Positions 8,013-16,852 of a DNA stretch of 64,000 bases are shown piece by piece. The position numbers and the translations under genes are program-made. The stretch covers positions 1 to 64,000 of the forward strand of contig SUYQ01000013.1 of the NCBI GenBank assembly GCA_015060325.1. The letters run 5' to 3'. The notes beneath the pieces were generated by a model, which was not told the DNA's origin, searched no databases, and worked only from the letters and a program-made list of their open reading frames with translations. How positions within the stretch are numbered: position 1 is the first letter of the stretch; each line of letters starts with the position of its first letter. Origin of the DNA: Bacteroidales bacterium (GTDB lineage: Bacteria; Bacteroidota; Bacteroidia; Bacteroidales; UBA932).

Positions 8013-8036
8013 TGACCGTCGGTCATCATTTTTTTT
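8003..8036. terminator. Bidirectional intrinsic terminator between ppa and the M64 lipoprotein gene
   Basis: ATGATGACC pairs with GGTCATCAT around a three-base GTC loop, and A-rich and T-rich flanks extend the stem. It can serve ppa on the plus strand and the leftward lipoprotein operon on the minus strand. Confidence 0.85.
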
Positions 8037-8053
8037 GCATCTGAATGTATTGC

Positions 8054-10912
8054 CTACAGATTCCGCTTATCATAGTCCAGGAATCTTCCCCAGCTGTATG
8101 CTGATGCCCCCTCGGTCTGGCGTATGATTCTTTCAAATATGATACGCCTTGACGGAGCATTGAACTTATTCAGATTGTTGTACATTATACTGTTTGTCGT
8201 ATGCGGCGTCGGACACCAGAAGTTAGCGCCGGACGGCATATAATAAGTAACATCTTCATAGCCGGCAAGACCCGAGAATTCGTTCCAGTTCCACTTGCTC
8301 TGATCCGTCGTGACATTCCTGTACCAGCCTATACCATGAAGATCATCAAGGTCGCTGCCATAAGTCTTGCCCTGATACTCATCGCCGAGACGTCCGAACG
8401 CATGGCCGCCTGCCTCATGCCTGATGAGGTTGTTGGTCTCTGATGTATTTGCAGCCACCATAGCAAGCGCAAACGAAGCATATGACTCTCCAAGCAGGTT
8501 TGCATTGCCATATGACGCGCGATAAACAGCAGCATTGGATCCCACGCCTTCGGAAGTATTGATCAGCAGCAGGACTATTGTCCTATAATATGAGGCATCC
8601 GCTGAAAGCCCCAGATCATTCTTGACGACATTGATTACTGATGAATAATCTCCTCCCTGAAGGTTGACATATGTATCACCGGAACCCTTGCAATAAGACT
8701 TGAAGTATGTGTTCTTCTGTACACCGCCCTCGTATGATATGCCCTCGTCTACAGACTCATAAGCTACCATCATGACATTGAAGCGGTCACGGAACGACTT
8801 ATACGGCTCAACTCCGAAGAAGGCCTCACACGCGGACCTTGCCGCTCTTTCGAACTTGCCGCCCTTCTGAAGATCCTTCTTCTGGTATCCATCTCCAACA
8901 ATGACCACATTCAAAGGAGTATATCCGGCAGTAGCCTCATTGAGCGTCAACATAGACTTGTTCTGATGATAACGGCTTTCGTCAATGGCAGAGCCATATG
9001 CCTTCTGAACCAGCTCGACAGTCTTGACATATGATACTGCTCCATTCTGGATCGAATAGACCACATTTGCCGTTCTCCTTGACGACGTATTGCTTTCTAC
9101 CGTAAAATTGGAGTTATTACCGACATTTGTCTGATATATCCAGCTGCCTCCGCCCTGAAGCTCGGAAGAATAGTTTCCGAAACTGTTGGATGTCACTTCA
9201 AGCGACACCTCTCCGCCGATATAGTCCACCTCACCTGAAGTCTCAACGATGAAAGAGCCGCCATCCGCAAAAGTAATATTCTGCACATCGGCTTCTTCCC
9301 CGCATGACAAAGTCACGGTAAAGCTCATCTGAGAAGGATCGCAAGCCGCATCGAAATCAGCATATATATAACCTGATCCGCTGTTGAGGCTGACGCTTGG
9401 AGCTGAAGAGAATCCCCTGACATCAGAGAAAGTCACCTTACATGCTCCAATATCATAAGCCGCATAAGAAAACGGCAGCATCAGACGTGCACCCCTCAAA
9501 ACCGGAACAGAGCTTGTCTTGACAATATTCAGCACAGCACTCTCGCGAGGGACAAGGTTTGCAAAGTCCGAAAGGATCTCGGTATTCCCATCTGAAATCT
9601 CAAGCGCAACAGCCGCAGCCGCAGTACCGTCATAGAACGAGGACGGCAGATTGGCAGCATCAAAAGTGACAGAAAGGATATCTCCTTCAAGAGCAGCGTC
9701 CTTTACGGAAAGTCTGCCGGTCGATCCGTTCTTATGATTGACTATCGCATTGAATACCGAAGAAACATCATCCGCGCACAGGTTAAGGATGGATTGCATC
9801 ACTCCTGAAGGACGCACCACATAATCGAGACGTATATCCTTCTTCAACAATGAATACATACCTCGAGCATACGATGCATAGGCCGAATTATCGGTATATT
9901 CGGTCATCAGAACAACAGACTGGAGCTGAGAGAGCAGATCCTGGAGTTTCTCAGCCTGATCCTCAAGATCTCCAATCCCCGCAATGGCATCTTCTACAGC
10001 ACCGACTCTTCCTGCGAGCTCGCTTACAAGCTCATCCGAATCCGATTTGAAATTAAGAGTGTAGAACTTTGAAGGCTCGAAGACGAAACTCTTATTGACG
10101 GACTTGACATATGTTCCAAACGCCTCGGAAGCATACTCGACATCAAGAGTCAGAGATGTATGCGTACCAGGCAGAACGAGCAGATTATACACGACACCTT
10201 CAGTGAAGCAGGATGCTCCGCCAGAAGGCAAGATGCTGACACTCAAGCTTCTCTCAGCATCATTCCACTCCTCTTCTTCATCTATCACCAGACGTCCGTC
10301 TGAATCATCACCACCTGCAAGTAGCTTCAGAGGAGCAGTTCCGGCAAGCGGAGACGTTCCGGTCAAGGTCAGTCTTGTCACATCTGAAGACAGCTTGAAC
10401 CTGAGGACTGAGAACGCATTCATGAATCTTGCATCGGCAGTTCCGTCCGACTCGATTTCAGCAAGAGAAACAGACGCAGAGGACAGGTTCATGCCTGAAA
10501 GGAATGTTCCATCTTCCCTTGTAGTCTGCTCGGCAGGGAGTTCAAACCTTACGGCTCCGTCAGGGCCGACAGTTCCCTTCGGATAGACCGCAAAACCTTG
10601 CTCAGCAAATCCTCCTGCCAGAGAGACCTCCGGAGCAAGACTTCCGCTAAATCTAGCTGAAGCAGCAGTCCCCTCTTCTATCGCAGTGGTGAATTCTGTC
10701 ACAGAAAACGATGACGGTCCTGCGAAAACCACATCAATGGCATCCCCGTCTTCCCACATGACAGCATTCTGCTGCATGACAGTCTTTGTGTCCGAAGCTG
10801 TAGCCACTATGGACACTTCACGCATCTGAGGGACATCCCCGATCTCCTCCTGATGGCAGGAAGAGATCAGCATCGCCCCAAGAGACAATATCAATGTACT
10901 ATATCTTTTCAT
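8054..10912 (-). CDS. M64 (IgA-peptidase-like) metallopeptidase lipoprotein
   Basis: A 952-residue lipoprotein: signal peptide with lipobox ISSC (Cys19) followed by HQEE, an acidic stretch like that of surface-exported Bacteroidetes lipoproteins. Residues about 30-300 resemble a fimbrillin-like N-terminal region (TKTVMQQNAVMWEDGD). A short coiled coil follows at about 300-335, then a module containing LDYVVRPSG near 365, a BACON-like domain (about 545-640) and a C-terminal M64 peptidase domain (about 665-950). The zinc site is HEAGGHAFGRLGDEY (H832, E833, H837), with the second His one residue later than in HExxH. M64 includes the Clostridium ramosum IgA peptidase, but the substrate here is unknown. 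It is second in an operon, 11 bases behind the Big2 lipoprotein gene. Confidence 0.85.
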   Translation of the reverse strand: MKRYSTLILSLGAMLISSCHQEEIGDVPQMREVSIVATASDTKTVMQQNAVMWEDGDAIDVVFAGPSSFSVTEFTTAIEEGTAASARFSGSLAPEVSLAGGFAEQGFAVYPKGTVGPDGAVRFELPAEQTTREDGTFLSGMNLSSASVSLAEIESDGTADARFMNAFSVLRFKLSSDVTRLTLTGTSPLAGTAPLKLLAGGDDSDGRLVIDEEEEWNDAERSLSVSILPSGGASCFTEGVVYNLLVLPGTHTSLTLDVEYASEAFGTYVKSVNKSFVFEPSKFYTLNFKSDSDELVSELAGRVGAVEDAIAGIGDLEDQAEKLQDLLSQLQSVVLMTEYTDNSAYASYARGMYSLLKKDIRLDYVVRPSGVMQSILNLCADDVSSVFNAIVNHKNGSTGRLSVKDAALEGDILSVTFDAANLPSSFYDGTAAAAVALEISDGNTEILSDFANLVPRESAVLNIVKTSSVPVLRGARLMLPFSYAAYDIGACKVTFSDVRGFSSAPSVSLNSGSGYIYADFDAACDPSQMSFTVTLSCGEEADVQNITFADGGSFIVETSGEVDYIGGEVSLEVTSNSFGNYSSELQGGGSWIYQTNVGNNSNFTVESNTSSRRTANVVYSIQNGAVSYVKTVELVQKAYGSAIDESRYHQNKSMLTLNEATAGYTPLNVVIVGDGYQKKDLQKGGKFERAARSACEAFFGVEPYKSFRDRFNVMMVAYESVDEGISYEGGVQKNTYFKSYCKGSGDTYVNLQGGDYSSVINVVKNDLGLSADASYYRTIVLLLINTSEGVGSNAAVYRASYGNANLLGESYASFALAMVAANTSETNNLIRHEAGGHAFGRLGDEYQGKTYGSDLDDLHGIGWYRNVTTDQSKWNWNEFSGLAGYEDVTYYMPSGANFWCPTPHTTNSIMYNNLNKFNAPSRRIIFERIIRQTEGASAYSWGRFLDYDKRNL

Positions 10913-10923
10913 CGTGAAGTCAT

Positions 10924-13900
10924 TTAGAATGCAAGGATTACACGGACTGGGAGCACGGTACCATCAGTCTTGCTTCCGTACCAACTTCCATTAGTCATAT
11001 TGAATGCCATCACAATCTTTTGGTCCAAGTCGAAGGTAGAGCACCAATATTGATAATAGTAGTCGTCATAATTAGCCCTGGCCACATGCAGAGGATCACC
11101 TGAGACACTGTTGATCGCATTGTTTACAGCCTCTCTGTTTTCATAAAGCAGCTGCATTTCCTTGTATGACGGAACATACCACGCACTGGCCGACGAAGGA
11201 GCGCTTACCGACGCCCTATGCTGCGCCACAGGTGACGACGAATTGAACAATGTAAAGTTGATTGTATATCCATATGACTGGATTGAAGCCGCGTTGGCAG
11301 CCATATATCCCTTCGTATTGGAGTATCCGCATGGATTCGATGTGTCGTTATAATATGTATAGCCACTGCCCGAGCACCAGTTTCCTAAGTCAGCATAACT
11401 CCATCCACGGCCAGACGCACATGCTGATGTATACTCCTTTGTGCTGACCACCAGACCGTTGGTACAATTAGGATAATCCTTTCTCAATTCAGGATCAGAT
11501 GCCACTGCATTTGCTGTAGCAAAGACTACTCCAATGACGGTCTTGCTTGTGTTGCGGGTAGTCGACCATGTTCCGTCACTATAATAGTAATCACCCACAG
11601 CTATAGGAGCTACCGGATTCTTGACTGTCACCTCACACTGGGCAGACTTCTGGGACTGTCCGCTTGGGACAGCATCCTCATGTGAAGTCGTAGCTGTGAT
11701 GGTCACTGTTCCTGTCTTATGCGAGGTCATCTCACCGGTCGTCTCATTTACAGAAACGATGCTTGGGTCAGAAGATGTCCACTTAAGGTTCTTATATGTC
11801 GGTTCCTTGCCGGCTACATCCGATGTAAAGGTAGCAGAAAGGGTTGCAGTCTGATTTGGATTCATAGTGAACGATGAAGGAAGTGACAATGAGTTCACAT
11901 AGTAAGGCTCCACAATCACACTGAAGTTTCGCGCCATCTGTTTGCCCTTTGGATACATAAAATTATACTGTCCCGTTCCACCAGGCTGGACACTGACCGT
12001 AACATTGAAAGTACCGACTGCCGATGCTGAAAAATAGCCCTCAAAATTAGGCGTATTTCCCAGATAAGATAGTTTGAAGTATTCAGAATTGACATTTGCA
12101 GGTTTGATTGTACCATAAAGTTCCAATGCCTGCTGATACTTTGTCTTTATCTGTGTATCGGTGTCAGACATGCCGATTATCGATATTCCCTGCGGCTGGA
12201 CTGCAACAACTCTGATATCATGATATAATACAATCGGCACAGCGCCTTCTACCGTACATCTGACTGTAACCGGAACATAATCCTTATTGGTATAGTCATA
12301 ATACATTGTCAGACCTTTCACAACGCCATCAGCATCTATTGAAGCGAATGCCTGATTCGTACTAAAGGTCGTAACCTCACCGGAATCGTTCCTATACGCG
12401 ATTCCCACGTCCCATTTGATAAATTCCGATGATATATAGTTCGGGCTCTGAAGCCTGAGCGTTGTCTGACCGCCCTCCTCAACTACATCTGAGCCGACAA
12501 TCTTGACTGAAGGAATCACCTTGACAGTACATGAAGCAGTCAGCTTCTTTCCCCACTCATTGATGCTCTTCGTCGTAGCGGTAATCACAGCTGAACCGAC
12601 ACCGTTTCCTGTCACTACACCATTTTCATCAACAGATGCAATGTTATTGTCTGACGAGGTCCACACGACCCCAGGAGTAGTCAGTTCCTCAGGTGTCAGT
12701 TCTGCAGACAATCTGACTTTCTGTCCATTTTCCACTTCAACGCTGCCTGAAGACAGTTTAAGTGTCTCCACATATACGTCACCACTATGATCTACTGGAG
12801 CCACATCAACAAACTGAGAAGTCATGTCAGTATTGCCTGTGGTAATGGACAATGCCATCTTCACCCCTGTCCTTCTGAAATAGAAGTCCTCGGAAAGAGA
12901 GTTTGCAATCTTTACCTTGATAAAGCCTGCTTGAGCATCCACAACCACATCCTGAATTGTAAATTCCTTGATATCATTGGGATTGACAACCTTTGTAGGG
13001 ATAATGTCCGCATAATACCCCAAGACCTTCATTTCGTTATTCCAGACACCACTGCCGGCCAATGCCATTGAGGCGGAAGCCGGGCGCACAATATAATACA
13101 GCTCTATCTGGCTTGTCGGGATTCTTTTCATCATGCCATCTGCAGTAAGCTGCGGAGAGAGATTATAGTATGCGACAGCACCGTTTTCCGAAGTTTCCGA
13201 AACAAAAGTCACTGACTGTATCATATCAAGCAGACCATCCACTTTTCCTTCCAGATCTTCTATCCTCTCGAGGAGTGACGCAAGCTGAGCCTCGCACTCA
13301 GCAACTCTTGCGACAAGGCCGGCGAATGAATCATCAACCGACTTGAGGGTCTGTTCCACCGATTTGTTAAGTGATTTCAAGCGCTCCATGTCGTAGTCAT
13401 TCTCTGATGAACACGAAAGAGCGATGAACTGCTCATATTCCTGCTCGACATCAGCCAGAAGGCCCGACAGCTCCACGTTCATTTCAGAAGCAGATTCCAT
13501 CTCAGATGTCAAGGCCTTGTCAAGGGAATTGATCTCCTCCGCTCCGATTTCCTTTCTCAGTCCGGCCTCTATATCGGAAGCGATACCATCAACATAGAGT
13601 TTTGAATTCTCCATGTCCGAAACCAGTCCCGCAGCCTTTGAAGAAGCATAGGTCAAAGGATAAACGTAAGACAGATCCTCTCCCAGCCAGAGCATGACTC
13701 CTGTCTCGAGCCTATCCATCAGATCCTGGCACCCCTCAGTATCGACAGAAGCCACAGCCTCTGCGATGCTTGCCTGCAATCGCATCGCTGCCATAGCGGC
13801 CTCCTTCATCGAGGAGCCATCTTTCAGATGGTCTATATGTTTCTGAAGTTGATTCTTGGCCTCAAGAAGTGAGGCGCATTCTGAATCCAGAGCATCAATC

Positions 13901-14079
13901 AACGCATTCAGATCACTGACGCTGGCCTCCATATATGCAACCTGCTCAGATAAGGCAGGCATATTCGGATCAGCCTGAGTATTTGTCAGTGGCTCAGACA
14001 CTTCACCATTGACACAAGAAGCCATTGATGCCAATACTATTGTCATCAACAGCAGGAAAGTACGGAAAGAGCTTTTCAT
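10924..14079 (-). CDS. Surface lipoprotein: coiled coil, Big2 domains, DUF1566-like C-terminal domain
   Basis: A 1051-residue predicted lipoprotein (lipobox ASC at Cys22). Residues about 40-290 are helical, heptad-rich coiled coil. At about 295-345 comes the module with IELYYIVRPAS that is also present in the downstream M64 protein. Big2/BID_2 bacterial Ig-like domains lie around 440-525 (WTSSDNNIASVDENG) and 745-830 (WTSSDPSIVSVNETTG). The last 210 residues form a domain with GDYYYSDGTWS at its start and YWCSTFD near its end, finishing PVRVILAF, like the DUF1566/Fib-succ adhesin-type domains. A close copy of this domain ends the protein at 16853-19246. The likely role is adhesion or a surface structure. 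Its promoter is at about 14108-14115, and it is first in the operon with the M64 gene. Confidence 0.78.
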   Translation of the reverse strand: MKSSFRTFLLLMTIVLASMASCVNGEVSEPLTNTQADPNMPALSEQVAYMEASVSDLNALIDALDSECASLLEAKNQLQKHIDHLKDGSSMKEAAMAAMRLQASIAEAVASVDTEGCQDLMDRLETGVMLWLGEDLSYVYPLTYASSKAAGLVSDMENSKLYVDGIASDIEAGLRKEIGAEEINSLDKALTSEMESASEMNVELSGLLADVEQEYEQFIALSCSSENDYDMERLKSLNKSVEQTLKSVDDSFAGLVARVAECEAQLASLLERIEDLEGKVDGLLDMIQSVTFVSETSENGAVAYYNLSPQLTADGMMKRIPTSQIELYYIVRPASASMALAGSGVWNNEMKVLGYYADIIPTKVVNPNDIKEFTIQDVVVDAQAGFIKVKIANSLSEDFYFRRTGVKMALSITTGNTDMTSQFVDVAPVDHSGDVYVETLKLSSGSVEVENGQKVRLSAELTPEELTTPGVVWTSSDNNIASVDENGVVTGNGVGSAVITATTKSINEWGKKLTASCTVKVIPSVKIVGSDVVEEGGQTTLRLQSPNYISSEFIKWDVGIAYRNDSGEVTTFSTNQAFASIDADGVVKGLTMYYDYTNKDYVPVTVRCTVEGAVPIVLYHDIRVVAVQPQGISIIGMSDTDTQIKTKYQQALELYGTIKPANVNSEYFKLSYLGNTPNFEGYFSASAVGTFNVTVSVQPGGTGQYNFMYPKGKQMARNFSVIVEPYYVNSLSLPSSFTMNPNQTATLSATFTSDVAGKEPTYKNLKWTSSDPSIVSVNETTGEMTSHKTGTVTITATTSHEDAVPSGQSQKSAQCEVTVKNPVAPIAVGDYYYSDGTWSTTRNTSKTVIGVVFATANAVASDPELRKDYPNCTNGLVVSTKEYTSACASGRGWSYADLGNWCSGSGYTYYNDTSNPCGYSNTKGYMAANAASIQSYGYTINFTLFNSSSPVAQHRASVSAPSSASAWYVPSYKEMQLLYENREAVNNAINSVSGDPLHVARANYDDYYYQYWCSTFDLDQKIVMAFNMTNGSWYGSKTDGTVLPVRVILAF

Positions 14080-14107
14080 AAGTTAGCTTTATAATTATCA
14101 AAACATA

Positions 14108-14115
14108 CAAAATTA
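14108..14115 (-). promoter_or_regulatory. Promoter -7 element for the Big2/M64 operon
   Basis: TAATTTTG on the minus strand, 29 bases from the start codon at 14079. The -33 region is not clearly conserved. It is divergent from the promoter at 14166-14196. Confidence 0.45.
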
Positions 14116-14165
14116 TGTAAAAAGTTCCACATTACGCCATACACAGCAAAAAAAATGTCAAGTAA

Positions 14166-14196
14166 TTGATTTTATTAAAAATAAGTCATAACTTTG
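14166..14196 (+). promoter_or_regulatory. Promoter for the small ORF and fimbrillin-like lipoprotein
   Basis: TTG at 14166-14168, a 20-base spacer, then TAACTTTG at 14189-14196. This is a good match to the Bacteroidetes -33/-7 arrangement. It predicts a leader of about 45 bases before the small ORF at 14250. Confidence 0.7.
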
Positions 14197-14249
14197 CGGC
14201 TTAAGTTGCCTAAACTTAAGCAAACTGCGATTTAAAACTTAATATAATT

Positions 14250-14417
14250 ATGGTTAAAAACGTGAAATCAAATGCGGCTACGCCTGCCGCTCTCAATGGA
14301 GACTATGTTTCTCCATCTGCAAAAGTAGTACTGTTCCAGTCAGAAGGCGTTCTTTGTTCAAGCGTTGAGGGTATTTCTCACGAGGAATTCTCAGAAGGCG
14401 GTATTTATGAACTTTAA
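14250..14417 (+). CDS. Small protein of 55 residues, unknown function
   Basis: An ATG-initiated frame of 55 codons plus stop between a well-formed promoter and a lipoprotein gene. The protein starts MVKNVKSNAATPAALNG, has no signal peptide or membrane segment, contains one Cys (SEGVLCSSVEG) and ends EEFSEGGIYEL. The following gene starts 15 bases after its stop with its own GGAGG site, so the two are probably co-transcribed. Short proteins with a VLC(S)S core and an acidic aromatic tail in front of fimbrillin-like genes are familiar to me from other Bacteroidales, but I cannot name the family. It could be a translated leader, a secreted peptide precursor or a cofactor of the lipoprotein. Confidence 0.6.
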   Translation: MVKNVKSNAATPAALNGDYVSPSAKVVLFQSEGVLCSSVEGISHEEFSEGGIYEL

Positions 14418-14432
14418 TACGGAGGCTGAACT

Positions 14433-16214
14433 ATGAAGAAGATATTATTTTGTCTTGCAGCCTTCGCTGCACTTGTTTCATGTACTAAGGAAAATCCGGT
14501 AGACGAAACACCAGCCGTAGAGTACCAGACCATCACATTTGAGGCTGCTGCTCCATCTGCAGAAGATGTCGACGCCACCAAGACCACTCTCGTAGACGGA
14601 AGTCTCGTGCATTGGTCAAACGGAGACCAGGTCAAGGTGGGATTCTTCCCGATAACGGGAAAGGACAACACCATAGTCAGCAGCGTGGGTACATTTACAT
14701 CAACTTCTGACCAGGAGACAGTTGCATCCTCATGGTTTACGACCGACAGCTGGAACTGGAATTCTAACAATGACCGATACCGCGACTACGGACTCGCTGT
14801 ATACCCATCATCCGCTACCATATATTCTAAGCGAAGTGGTTGGTATAGTGATGCAGAGACTGAAGTTTCATATGACCTACCTGCAGAGCAGATTGCCGTC
14901 CTGAACTCTTTCCAGTCAGGAGTAAATTTCTCATATGCTAAAGTATACAAGGATGATTTCATTGCGAACAAAGCAAGCCTTAGCTTCATCAACGCATGTG
15001 CTCTGCTCAAGATTACATTGCCATCTACTGCTGCAGATGTAAAATCAATAGCTGTTTCATCAAAGAATGGTGTGGCTCTTTCAGGAAAGTTTGAGATACC
15101 ATACGGAAAAGAGGGTTACAACCATGATGACCCATGGGCGACAGGTTATGCTAATGAAGACGGCACCCTTACCTTCCAGGCAGTTGCAGGCAACCCGTCA
15201 GTAAGCATCGTAGCACCTGAAGGAAAGACACTTCAGCCAGGCGGCATCTACTATGTGGTAGTATGGCCGGGAACTCACGGTTCAGGACTTGACTTCGAAT
15301 TCACAAATTCAGAAGGTCTGACATGCAAGAAATCGCTCGCATCTTCAGTTACCTTTACAAGGGCTAAGGTCGAAAGATTTAACTTTGTGTCTGGACTTGA
15401 CTTCTCTTTCGTAGCGGAACTGGAACTTGACACCGAGTCTCTTTCATTCACAAAAGATGGTGGTTCATCAACAGTTTCAGTAACATCCAATACAGATTGG
15501 ACAGTTTCAGATGATGCAGATTGGCTGACAGTTTCAGCTCAGTCAGGCAAAGGCAACGGATCAGTGACGATTACAGCTGCAGCAAACACAACATATGAGG
15601 CCCGTACAGCAACAATCACAGTGACTGTCGGAACCATAACCAAGAACATTTCCGTAACTCAGGATGCAGCTGAGCGCAAGTACAAGATTAAATCTGCCGT
15701 ATCTTACGCTGCAGACCTTACGGATGGAAAGAAATACATGATTTTCTTTGCCGATGGCACAACCATACAGCCATACTGCTGGAAAGTCAACGACAGTCAG
15801 TCTGTAGAAGAAGCTTATGCATCATATTCTATTGGACAGGAATACACTTCTGAATATGTGTTCATGTATGACTATTATGCTGAAGTAAAGGAAGGTGAGT
15901 TGAATAACTCTAATAACGGCTACGGGTCAAAGGTAGTAGGTAAGCTTAAGTCAGAATATAATAACAAGTATCTTTCAACCAGCCTCTATTTTGGAGTTGA
16001 TGAAGGCTATGGAATGATGATGATGTTCGGTAACAGATGGACAGGAGAGACAGGAGACCGTAAAGACATAGACATCTGGTATCGTAAGGGTAATGGCTTG
16101 GGCAGCTTCAACTATGAATCAACTATCTATTGGAATGGTTCCAGCCTTGCATTGGGATCCACAAGCAACACTCCTCGTAAATGGTTCTTCTATGAAGTGG
16201 AAGAAGTCCAATAA
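14433..16214 (+). CDS. Fimbrillin-like lipoprotein with BACON domain
   Basis: A 593-residue lipoprotein: signal MKKILFCLAAFAALVSC (Cys17) followed by TKENPVDE. The N-terminal half has the fimbrillin/Mfa-like start seen in many Bacteroidales surface proteins (TKTTLVDGSLVHWSNGDQVKVGF, near residues 45-70; TYDLPAEQ-like strand near 150). A BACON domain at about 330-410 includes SNTDWTVSDDADWLTV and ends NISVTQDA. The C-terminal 180 residues are aromatic-rich and of no recognised family. A GGAGG site 7 bases before the ATG supports this start. It is probably surface-exposed, as an adhesin or carbohydrate/mucin-binding protein, and is transcribed with the 55-residue ORF upstream. A clear terminator follows. 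Confidence 0.8.
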   Translation: MKKILFCLAAFAALVSCTKENPVDETPAVEYQTITFEAAAPSAEDVDATKTTLVDGSLVHWSNGDQVKVGFFPITGKDNTIVSSVGTFTSTSDQETVASSWFTTDSWNWNSNNDRYRDYGLAVYPSSATIYSKRSGWYSDAETEVSYDLPAEQIAVLNSFQSGVNFSYAKVYKDDFIANKASLSFINACALLKITLPSTAADVKSIAVSSKNGVALSGKFEIPYGKEGYNHDDPWATGYANEDGTLTFQAVAGNPSVSIVAPEGKTLQPGGIYYVVVWPGTHGSGLDFEFTNSEGLTCKKSLASSVTFTRAKVERFNFVSGLDFSFVAELELDTESLSFTKDGGSSTVSVTSNTDWTVSDDADWLTVSAQSGKGNGSVTITAAANTTYEARTATITVTVGTITKNISVTQDAAERKYKIKSAVSYAADLTDGKKYMIFFADGTTIQPYCWKVNDSQSVEEAYASYSIGQEYTSEYVFMYDYYAEVKEGELNNSNNGYGSKVVGKLKSEYNNKYLSTSLYFGVDEGYGMMMMFGNRWTGETGDRKDIDIWYRKGNGLGSFNYESTIYWNGSSLALGSTSNTPRKWFFYEVEEVQ

Positions 16215-16243
16215 CAACGACATCTAGAAAAAGTTTGTTAAAG

Positions 16244-16284
16244 AAAAATCTGCATCTTGGTGTTGCCTTGATGCAGATTTTTTT
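16244..16284 (+). terminator. Intrinsic terminator of the fimbrillin-like gene
   Basis: AAAAATCTGCATC pairs with GATGCAGATTTTT around a 12-base loop and is followed by a T-run. It starts 30 bases after the stop codon. Confidence 0.88.
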
Positions 16285-16349
16285 GCACATTTGTGGGGAC
16301 TTGAAGGGGAGGAAGCATTAAAATTACGCCCATGGTGGACTATGTTTAA

Positions 16350-16751
16350 CTTTACAGATTTAATTTTTATGCTAACGTAATTCAAGTATGCAGACCTTAT
16401 GGACGACAGAAGACGGCAGAAGAATTGGATGGTGACATATTAGAAGGCATGTACTTTTGCCTGAAAAACATGCAGAAGCTCCAAGAAAGACCCGAGGCAT
16501 TGAAACACGAGGTTTTCGATACGATATTCGAGATGGGTGAATTGTTGGAGATGGATGAAGATACACGCTATAAAATTATAGAAAACATGACAACAGAAAG
16601 AGACTTGAAAAATCAGCTTGATTATGCCAGAAAAGAAGGAAAGGCTGAAGCACAGTTAGAGATAGCTAGAAAGCTCAAGATGTCTGGAGTGGATAATGAT
16701 ACGATTCTGAATACCACAGGGCTGGACAAGGAAACTATTGAAACACTTTAG
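16350..16751 (+). pseudogene. C-terminal remnant of an Rpn/PD-(D/E)XK transposase-like gene
   Basis: The frame is open from 16350 (a stop codon lies just before it) to the stop at 16749-16751, with no convincing start (a TTG at 16425, the first ATG at 16449). The translated part resembles the C-terminal third of Rpn-family recombination-promoting nucleases. It has the helix IFEMGELLEMDEDTRYKI, then NQLDYARKEGKAEAQLE and an ending with KLKMSGVDNDTI and TGLDKETIETL. The PD-(D/E)XK nuclease domain that should precede it is missing. Full family members are roughly 280-320 residues, so most of the gene has been lost. I call it a relic, with no transposition activity expected. Confidence 0.75.
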
Positions 16752-16785
16752 AGAGTAAGCCTCCGGTAAAGGCTATTCCCAAAAG

Positions 16786-16829
16786 AAACCGTCCGACAGT
16801 AAATCAGCGATTTGACTGTCGGACGGTTT
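16786..16829. terminator. Long hairpin, probable terminator for the leftward Big2 operon
   Basis: AAACCGTCCGACAGT (16786-16800) pairs perfectly with ACTGTCGGACGGTTT (16815-16829), and an inner AAATC/GATTT stem extends it. On the minus strand it is followed by CTTTTG, a weak T-run. It lies 24 bases past the stop codon of the leftward lipoprotein gene. Confidence 0.7.
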
Positions 16830-16852
16830 ATATATATACGATATTTCTGTTT

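Noticed and set aside
8332..8430. Loss of the zinc site in the M64 peptidase because the motif is not HExxH
   Set aside because: The residues H, E, a second His and the downstream DEY are all present in a well-formed motif with one extra residue. I recall this spacing as usual for Bacteroidetes members of M64, so I did not call it inactive.
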